Below are positions 1 through 4,745 of a DNA stretch of 7,614 nucleotides, piece by piece. Numbering within the stretch: the stretch's first letter is position 1; every line of letters begins with the position of its first letter. The position numbers and the translations under genes are program-made. Source of the DNA: S012-135 sp964423785 (lineage in GTDB: Bacteria > Desulfobacterota > Desulfobulbia > Desulfobulbales > S012-135); the NCBI GenBank assembly GCA_964423785.1, contig CAYRGZ010000135.1, positions 1-7,614 of the forward strand, read 5' to 3'. The notes below the pieces were generated by a model, which was not told where the DNA came from, did no database searches, and was given only the letters and a program-made list of their open reading frames with translations.

Positions 1-5
1 GGGCG

Positions 6-29
6 CCGGCAAGCCCGCGGCTTCGCCGG
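6..29. other. GC-rich hairpin at left edge
   Basis: Bases 6-15 pair with 19-29 to give a 10-bp stem with a 3-base loop (16-18) and one bulged base at 24. There is no T-run after it, so it is not a convincing intrinsic terminator. A reading frame coming in from the left would end at a TGA at 35-37, so this could be the end of an upstream gene, but too little is in the window to tell. Confidence 0.3.
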
Positions 30-70
30 ACGCATGACGAAACCGGCGCGGCCGGGCGGCGCGTGCCTCT

Positions 71-125
71 TCCTCGCATCCGGGGCACCCTGGCGGCAGT
101 GCCGCTCTGTCCGGACATTGGCCGG
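71..125 (+). repeat. Dispersed palindromic repeat, family 1, copy A
   Basis: This 55-base stretch matches 4687-4741 at 46 of 55 positions without gaps. Its left half (69-92) also matches 7264-7287 at 22 of 24. At its centre is the 13-base palindrome GCGGCAGTGCCGC (93-105). In copy B the outermost pair of this palindrome is changed on both sides (G-C to C-G), so the pairing is kept. It lies in the non-coding leader of the ATPase gene. It could be a REP-like element, a protein-binding site or an RNA structure. No associated transposase is visible in the window. Confidence 0.7.
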
Positions 126-198
126 AGCCCGGCCCGTTGCACCGCCTCCGGCGTCGGGGAGCGGCCACCAAGGCGGCCACGCCGTCCAGATACCCGGT

Positions 199-240
199 CC
201 GCGAGGTCGCGACTTCGGCATACGAAGGAGCACCCCCGTG
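199..240 (+). repeat. Dispersed repeat, family 2, copy 1
   Basis: Bases 199-226 are an exact 28-base match to 7512-7539 in the same orientation. A diverged inverted copy lies at 7155-7188, with 16 of 18 bases matching over 209-226. Seven bases after the conserved word comes CCCCGTG (234-240), which is also found 9-10 bases after the word in the other two copies, each time inside a short hairpin. An AAGGAG motif (225-230) and a GTG (238) inside this copy look like a start site for the downstream ATPase, but these may be part of the repeat rather than of the gene. Confidence 0.7.
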
Positions 241-274
241 ACCAGTTACGAACGCGGTTCCCGAGCGCCCGCTC

Positions 275-303
275 TTGACGTTTTTGCATTCATACTGCAA
301 AAT
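275..303 (+). promoter_or_regulatory. Candidate sigma70-type promoter for the ATPase gene
   Basis: TTGACG (275-280) is followed after 17 bases by CAAAAT (298-303). The -35 box matches consensus at five of six bases and the -10 box at four of six. The tract is conspicuously AT-rich within very GC-rich flanks. Transcription would begin at about 310, right at the ATG chosen for the ATPase, so the message could be leaderless. This is inference from motif matching only. Confidence 0.4.
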
Positions 304-309
304 ATCCGC

Positions 310-1482
310 ATGTGGATCGCGAGAAAACAAGAGGCTACCCTCAGGCGCATGGCTGGGCAATTTCCTGCGGTGGTGCTGACCGGGGCGAGGCAGGTCGGGA
401 AGACCACGTTGGTACGCCGGGCCTTCCCCGAGTTCACCTATGTCTCCCTCGACCTGCCGGCCAAGGCGGAACTGGCGGCGACAAGCCCCGAACGCTTCCT
501 CCGCCAGAACCCGCCGCCCCTGATCGTCGATGAAATACAGTACGCACCCTCCCTGCTGCGGCATCTCAAGGTAGCCATCGACGAGGACCGGCGCCCCGGC
601 CGCTATATCCTGACAGGCTCACAAAATTTCCTGCTCATGCAGGGGGTGTCTGAAAGCCTGGCCGGTCGTTGTGGTGTCCTGCACATGCTGAACCTCTCCC
701 TGGCTGAGCTGCGGGCCGCCGGCATCCCTGTGAGCGTGGAGTCCTGCCTGACCAAAGGCTGGTTCCCTGAACTCCACGCCAGGCCCGAACTGGAGACGCC
801 CTTTTGGTATGCTTCCTATCTGAGCACCTATCTGGAAAGAGATGTCCGCAACATTCTCCGCGTCGGGAGTCTGCGGGACTTCGATCGGTTTCTCCGCGCC
901 TGCGCCATACGGACCGGACAGATTCTGTCGTATTCGGAGTTGGCCCGGGACGTGGGCATCGCCCCCAATACCGCAAAACAATGGCTCTCGGTGCTCGAGG
1001 CCAGCAACCAGGTCCTGTTGCTCGAACCCTACCACCGCAACCTTGGAAAACGGTTGATAAAATCCCCGAAACTCTACATGTGCGACACCGGGCTCGCCGC
1101 TTTTCTGATGGGGCTGGAGGACGAGACCTCCCTTGACAAGCTCCCGTTGGCCGGCGCCCTCTGGGAGACCTATGTCGTCATGGAGACCGTCAAGCACTTC
1201 CGGGCCGCGGGGCGGAACGTGCCCATCTGGTTCTGGCGGACGGCGTATGGGGACGAGGTCGATCTCCTCGTCGAACGGGGCGGCCGTTTCATCGCCTTGG
1301 AGGCCAAGTACAGCGAGCAGCCGACCAGACGGGACCTGAAGGGCCTCGCGGCACTGACCCGTATGTACGGCGAGGATGCCCTGATCAAGGGATACGTCGT
1401 CTGCCGGACGCCGGAATCGTACCCGCTCACCCCCCGGATCGATGCGATCCCCGGGGAAGAAATCGGCGGGCTCTTCACGTAA
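310..1482 (+). CDS. AAA_14 / DUF4143-type ATPase
   Basis: A 390-residue protein of the archaeal-type/AAA_14 ATPase family with a C-terminal DUF4143 domain. Visible motifs are Walker A GARQVGKT (residues 25-32), Walker B LIVDE (71-75), and a sensor-like LTGSQN (101-106). A helical/winged-helix-like middle (about 165-260) includes KSPKLYMCDTGLAAFL. A PD-(D/E)xK-like C-terminus has GDEVD (314-318) and EAK (331-333). Length and domain order are normal for the family. Family members are ATPases of mostly unknown cellular role, often scattered in genomes as accessory genes. The reading frame is open back to 34. I chose ATG 310 because it begins right where family homology usually begins and sits at the predicted transcription start, but it has no Shine-Dalgarno. 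The alternative is GTG 238, preceded at 7 bases by AAGGAG, which would add 24 residues encoded partly by a repeat. The gene converges on the Hsp70 operon and is probably not functionally linked to it. Confidence 0.9.
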   Translation: MWIARKQEATLRRMAGQFPAVVLTGARQVGKTTLVRRAFPEFTYVSLDLPAKAELAATSPERFLRQNPPPLIVDEIQYAPSLLRHLKVAIDEDRRPGRYILTGSQNFLLMQGVSESLAGRCGVLHMLNLSLAELRAAGIPVSVESCLTKGWFPELHARPELETPFWYASYLSTYLERDVRNILRVGSLRDFDRFLRACAIRTGQILSYSELARDVGIAPNTAKQWLSVLEASNQVLLLEPYHRNLGKRLIKSPKLYMCDTGLAAFLMGLEDETSLDKLPLAGALWETYVVMETVKHFRAAGRNVPIWFWRTAYGDEVDLLVERGGRFIALEAKYSEQPTRRDLKGLAALTRMYGEDALIKGYVVCRTPESYPLTPRIDAIPGEEIGGLFT

Positions 1483-1490
1483 GTGATCCC

Positions 1491-1555
1491 CGCGTGGTGT
1501 CGGACGGCAAGCGGGTGTGGGTGCGCGATGCGGACAAGGAGGAAGACACCACGTG
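1491..1555. terminator. Inverted repeat between convergent genes
   Basis: The 95-base gap between the converging ATPase and Hsp70 genes contains arms at 1491-1501 and 1545-1555. They form 11 pairs (one G-T) around a 43-base loop. The core is CGTGGTGTC against GACACCACG. Neither arm is followed by a T-run, so intrinsic termination is doubtful, and a role as a bidirectional transcript-end structure is inferred from position only. The loop also carries a coding-like frame described under findings. Confidence 0.3.
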
Positions 1556-1577
1556 AGAAGCGCGGGCAGGCGGCGCC

Positions 1578-3374
1578 TCACGACTCCAGGAAGAAGATGA
1601 TCTCCGAGAGGGTGTCCAGCGCGGCCTTGGCCGCCTCGGCATCGTGGCCGGCGAGCCCCTGCTCGATAAGCGCGATCTGTTCCTCCATCTCCTGCCGGTC
1701 CTCGGGATCGGCCTCGTCGAACAGGCCGCGGGCCTTGTCGATCACGGCCCTGGCCTGGACCGCGAGCAGGGCGTCCGGGGCCTTCGCGGTCCGGGTGGCG
1801 TCGTCCCGCGCCTGGCCGCGCTTCCGGCCGGGCCCGGCCGACGGGGCGGCCTCGTCTCCCAACAGGTCGTCGAGCCGGCGGCGGGCCGCGTCGATGGCCT
1901 CTGCGTCCTGGCGGGCCACGGCATCGTCGATGGTAATGCTCTTGGCCAGGCCGGTGGCCCATTCCTCGGCCGTGACCTCGAGCACGCCGTTGGTGTCGAG
2001 CGAGAAGGTGGCCCGGATCTCGTTGCCCGCCGGAACACGGCGCAGACCGCCGACCCGAAACGAACCGATTTTGATGTTGTTGCGCACGTCGGACGACTCA
2101 CCCTGGTAAACCTCGATCTCCACCTCCTCCTGCTCGTCCTGCACGGTGGCGAACATCTCGCTCTTGGTGACCGGGATCGGCGTGTTCTTGCGGATGATGG
2201 GCACGAACTTGTACGGCGACGGGAACCCGTTCACCAGTCCCAGGGCCGAGACCCCGAAGGTGTAGGGCGTGACGTCCACGAGCACGGCCCGCACCTCCCG
2301 GCCGGCGAGCATGGCCGCCTGCATGGCCGCGCCGCTGACCACGCACAGCTCGGGATCCACCTCGGCCCGCGGCTCGGCGCCGAACTCGCGGCGCAGCCGC
2401 TCCCGCACGAGGGGGGTCCGGCTCGAACCGCCCACCAGCAGGACCTCGTCGATCCGGGAGGCGGTGAGCCCGGCGTCCTGCAATACGCGGTGAACCGCGG
2501 CCATGGTCCGATCGATGAAGGTGGTGATCATCTCCTCGTACTCGTCCCGGCCGAGTTCGCAGGCGAGGTGGACCGGCACCCCGTCCCGTTCGAGCAGGTA
2601 CTCCTCGGAGATGCGGGCCACGGGATGGTCCGAGAGCACGATCTTGGCCTGCTCGGCGGCCCGCTCGATCCGTGCCCGGGCCGGGGGCGGCAACTCGTCG
2701 GCCGCGACCCCGTGCTCCCGGGCCAGGACGTCCAGGAGCCGGGCCGTGATCTTGGCGTCGAAATCGTCGCCGCCCAGATGGTTGTCCCCGTGGCTCGCCA
2801 CGACCTCGATCACGTCGTTCTCGATATGCACCACGGAGACGTCGAACGTGCCGCCGCCCAGATCGTAGACCAGGACCCGGCGGCTCCCCGTGCGGCCGCT
2901 CTCGTAGACCAGGGCCGCGGCCGTGGGCTCGTTGATCATCTTGACCACCTCGAGGCCGGCGATCTCGCCCGCCTCCCTGGTCGCGCGGCGCTGCGCGTCC
3001 GAGAAATAGGCCGGCACGGTGATCACCGCCCTGCGCACCGGGCGGCCGAGCCCTGCCTCGGCCATGGCGGCGAGCCGCCGCAGGATCATGGCCGAGAGTT
3101 CCTGGGGCGAGAACTCCTGCCCCCCCATCTCCAGCCGGACATCCTCGCCCATGCGCCGCTTCACCGACCGCACCGTGCGCTCTGGATAGACCACGTACTG
3201 GTTGCGGGCCGGATGCCCCACCAGCAGCTCGTCGTCCTCGCCGAAGCCAACGTACGACGGCAGGATCCGGCGGCCCTCCTCGTCGGCGAAGACCCGGACC
3301 CGGCTGTCGGCATAGACCGCGATCTCGGAATTGGTGGTGCCGAGATCGATACCCACGATCGTTTCCGTGCTCAT
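1578..3374 (-). CDS. HscC/DnaK-like Hsp70 chaperone
   Basis: A 598-residue Hsp70, an ATP-driven cytosolic chaperone that binds and releases client polypeptides. The nucleotide-binding domain shows phosphate-1 loop DLGTTNS (10-16), the ITVPAYF segment (118-124), INEPTAAAL (147-155), phosphate-2 loop DLGGGTFDVSV (171-181), GDNHLGGDDFD (196-206) and LLVGGSSRTP (312-321). The interdomain linker is AVLVDVTP (363-370), less DnaK-like than the usual VLLLD. The beta substrate domain runs from about 368 to 483, followed by a short helical lid with a low-complexity hinge (about 508-533). It ends FFLES with no EEVD. DnaK's Thr199 position is Asn (198), and its Arg167 position is Lys (145). At 598 residues it lies between E. 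coli HscC and DnaK in length. The ATG overlaps the GrpE stop codon (ATGA), with AGGAGGGAG upstream inside grpE, so translation is probably coupled. The frame is open further upstream, but the Hsp70 fold begins here. It is an auxiliary Hsp70 rather than the housekeeping DnaK, inferred from its sequence and operon. Confidence 0.95.
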   Translation of the reverse strand: MSTETIVGIDLGTTNSEIAVYADSRVRVFADEEGRRILPSYVGFGEDDELLVGHPARNQYVVYPERTVRSVKRRMGEDVRLEMGGQEFSPQELSAMILRRLAAMAEAGLGRPVRRAVITVPAYFSDAQRRATREAGEIAGLEVVKMINEPTAAALVYESGRTGSRRVLVYDLGGGTFDVSVVHIENDVIEVVASHGDNHLGGDDFDAKITARLLDVLAREHGVAADELPPPARARIERAAEQAKIVLSDHPVARISEEYLLERDGVPVHLACELGRDEYEEMITTFIDRTMAAVHRVLQDAGLTASRIDEVLLVGGSSRTPLVRERLRREFGAEPRAEVDPELCVVSGAAMQAAMLAGREVRAVLVDVTPYTFGVSALGLVNGFPSPYKFVPIIRKNTPIPVTKSEMFATVQDEQEEVEIEVYQGESSDVRNNIKIGSFRVGGLRRVPAGNEIRATFSLDTNGVLEVTAEEWATGLAKSITIDDAVARQDAEAIDAARRRLDDLLGDEAAPSAGPGRKRGQARDDATRTAKAPDALLAVQARAVIDKARGLFDEADPEDRQEMEEQIALIEQGLAGHDAEAAKAALDTLSEIIFFLES

Positions 3375-4039
3375 GACTGCGACTCCCTCCTGTTGACGAT
3401 CACCTCGGCAGGCCGCAGGACTTCGCCGTGCCAAAGGAATCCCTGCCGCACCTCTTCGACGACCACGCCGTCCTCCGCCCCCGGCCGGCTCACCGTGTCC
3501 ACGGCCCGCATGGCATGCGGGTCGAACCGCTCGCCCACGCACGGCAGCGGGCTGACCCCGTGCCGGGCGAGCAGGTCCGCCACGTGGCGCAGGGTCAGGC
3601 GGCGGCCCTGTTCATGGGCCGCGAGCAGGCGCTGCTCCCGCCCGCAGAACCGGAACCAGAACGAGGGGCGGCCAGATCCACCCTCGCCCTCGCCGGCCGC
3701 GGCCGCGGCCAGCCGGTCGTGAAGGTCGAGCAGGTCGAGCAGGAGCGGCCGGCACGCCTCGCGCCGCCGGCTCTCCATCCGGGCGCGGCAGCGCTCCGCC
3801 TCTGCCTCGGCCCGCCGGCGCGCCTCGTCCAGGGAACGGAAGACCTCGCGAAACTCGTCCAGGGCGGCCTTGAGGTTGCGCGATTCCAGCCGCACCTCGT
3901 TACGCAGGCCGGCGAGTTCGACGAACAGGCTGTAGAGATCCGGCGTCTCCCGGCCCGCGGCGGTCTCCTCTTCCTCCAGCGATGCGGTTTCGAGAAAGGC
4001 CCGGAACTGGGCCACCAGATCGTTGGGATCCACGCTCAT
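3371..4039 (-). CDS. GrpE-type nucleotide exchange factor
   Basis: A 222-residue GrpE family protein. GrpE dimers open the Hsp70 nucleotide cleft to release ADP. The sequence has an acidic N-terminus (1-33) and a long charged helix likely to form the dimer coiled coil (about 36-95). A LLLDLLDLHDRL helix (99-110) corresponds to GrpE's helical-bundle start. The diagnostic C-terminal beta domain (about 161-217) contains GVSPLPCVGERFDPHAMRAV, then VVVEEVRQGFLWHGEVLRPAEV. Between helix bundle and beta domain there is an Ala/Gly-rich and aromatic insertion (about 111-146, with PSFWFRFCG) unlike typical GrpE. It starts with an ATGA overlap on the zinc-ribbon gene and ends in an ATGA overlap on the Hsp70 gene, so it is almost certainly the exchange factor of that Hsp70. 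It is most likely a second, operon-specific paralogue, not the housekeeping GrpE; that is an inference. Confidence 0.92.
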   Translation of the reverse strand: MSVDPNDLVAQFRAFLETASLEEEETAAGRETPDLYSLFVELAGLRNEVRLESRNLKAALDEFREVFRSLDEARRRAEAEAERCRARMESRRREACRPLLLDLLDLHDRLAAAAAGEGEGGSGRPSFWFRFCGREQRLLAAHEQGRRLTLRHVADLLARHGVSPLPCVGERFDPHAMRAVDTVSRPGAEDGVVVEEVRQGFLWHGEVLRPAEVIVNRRESQS

Positions 4040-4317
4040 CCATTCCCTCCACTGGAATCGTTCCGCGCCGGCAGAGCGGCCATGGCGAACCGGAGAATGC
4101 TCCGGGCGAGCGGTGTGGCGTGCAGGGCAACGGCCTCGCGGGCCGCGGCCCTGCCCTCGGCGTGCCGCCCGGCGGCGAGCAGCCGCACGGCACGCCCGAC
4201 AGCCCGCTCGGCGGCCGCTTCGACGGCCAGGAGCCGGCCGAGTTCGCTACCGCAGCGGCGGCAGGGATTCCTGCCGTTGAAACGGGCGCGGCAGATCGGA
4301 CAGCGTTCCATGGTCAT
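4036..4317 (-). CDS. Small zinc-ribbon protein with helical tail
   Basis: A 93-residue protein. CPIC (6-9) and CRRC (19-22) form a CxxC-N9-CxxC pair, a probable zinc ribbon. It is followed by an Ala/Arg-rich segment (about 25-80) with a TPR-like helix-turn-helix pattern (AVRLLAAGRHAEGRAAAREA). No signal peptide or membrane segment is seen. I do not recognise a named family. The ATG (4317) overlaps the J-protein stop and the TGA overlaps the GrpE start, so it is embedded in the Hsp70 operon and should be made in step with it. A second in-frame ATG two codons later (4311) is an alternative start. A plausible role is as a fourth component or client adaptor of the chaperone; DnaJ proteins carry zinc fingers that the short J-protein here lacks, so it may supply that function separately. 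That is speculation from context. Confidence 0.85.
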   Translation of the reverse strand: MTMERCPICRARFNGRNPCRRCGSELGRLLAVEAAAERAVGRAVRLLAAGRHAEGRAAAREAVALHATPLARSILRFAMAALPARNDSSGGNG

Positions 4318-4658
4318 GCGTCCCTGGCGCAGGCAGCGAGTTCCCGGCGCAGAACCCGGCGCAGGCCGCGGGCGAGCAGGCGGCGCAGGGCCGCGGCGTC
4401 GGGCGCGCCACGGGGTGGAGGACTGTGCCGGAGCACCGCGGCCGCGAGTTCTTCGGCAGTAACATCGTCGGTACAGAAGAGCCGGTAGCGTATCCGGTCC
4501 CGGCGGGTCCGGATACGCTCGTAGGCGGCCCGCACCCGTCTGAAACCGTCCGGATCGCGTTCCGGCGGATGGCGCCGGACCGCATCGACGTAGGCCTGCC
4601 GGACCGCGTCGTCATCCGCGTCCATGGAGACGCCGAGAACGATGTACGGAGAGATCAT
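4314..4658 (-). CDS. Short J-domain protein with HPP in place of HPD
   Basis: A 114-residue J-domain protein. J-proteins stimulate Hsp70 ATPase activity and deliver clients. Residues 5-10 (YIVLGV), helix II (about 16-29, DDAVRQAYVDAVRR), the loop HPPERDP (30-36), helix III (GFRRVRAAYERIRTRRDR, 38-55) and IRYRLF (56-61) follow the J-domain plan. The catalytic HPD is HPP (30-32), so the Asp that contacts Hsp70 is absent. Asp35 lies three residues further on. The remaining 50 residues are basic and helical, with no Gly/Phe region, zinc finger or substrate domain. The start has AGGGAGG (4669-4675) 10 bases upstream. It is the first of four genes joined by ATGA overlaps, which ties it to the Hsp70 here. 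The frame is intact, so the change is not explained by decay. Confidence 0.85.
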   Translation of the reverse strand: MISPYIVLGVSMDADDDAVRQAYVDAVRRHPPERDPDGFRRVRAAYERIRTRRDRIRYRLFCTDDVTAEELAAAVLRHSPPPRGAPDAAALRRLLARGLRRVLRRELAACARDA

Positions 4659-4668
4659 ACTGCGTCAG

Positions 4669-4675
4669 CCTCCCT
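4669..4675 (-). promoter_or_regulatory. Ribosome binding site of the J-protein gene
   Basis: AGGGAGG on the minus strand ends 10 bases before the ATG at 4658. It is the only site in the four-gene cluster that lies outside coding sequence; the downstream genes rely on overlaps. Confidence 0.6.
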
Positions 4676-4686
4676 ATGTTCAGTCT

Positions 4687-4741
4687 GCATCGTATCTGGG
4701 GAACCCTGCCGGCAGTGCCGGTCTGTCCGGGGATTGGCCGG
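4687..4741 (+). repeat. Dispersed palindromic repeat, family 1, copy B
   Basis: It matches 71-125 at 46 of 55 bases and fills most of the 87-base gap between the TPR-like gene (stop at 4746) and the J-protein gene. Its palindrome CCGGCAGTGCCGG (4709-4721) keeps pairing despite two differences from copy A, at mirrored positions. On the minus-strand transcript the palindrome would form a hairpin between the two genes and could act as an attenuator or an mRNA processing or stability element. There is no T-run, so simple intrinsic termination is unlikely. Confidence 0.7.
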
Positions 4742-4745
4742 CCAG

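Noticed and set aside
2..37. Tail of an upstream plus-strand gene ending at TGA 35-37
   Set aside because: Only about 11 codons are visible (GAGKPAASPDA), in sequence that also forms a hairpin. This is too short to support a call.
619..1962. 447-codon minus-strand open frame
   Set aside because: It is antisense to the ATPase gene and out of frame over the Hsp70 3' end; no domain is seen.
1644..2109. Frameshift or truncation in the Hsp70 C-terminus because it lacks EEVD
   Set aside because: Bacterial Hsp70s do not carry the eukaryotic EEVD, the frame is intact, and a short lid is normal for HscC-like proteins.
1644..3722. 692-codon plus-strand open frame
   Set aside because: It lies antisense to the Hsp70 and GrpE genes, which have unmistakable family motifs. 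Long antisense frames are expected in high-GC coding DNA, and its product is His/Arg/Gly-rich with no recognisable domain.
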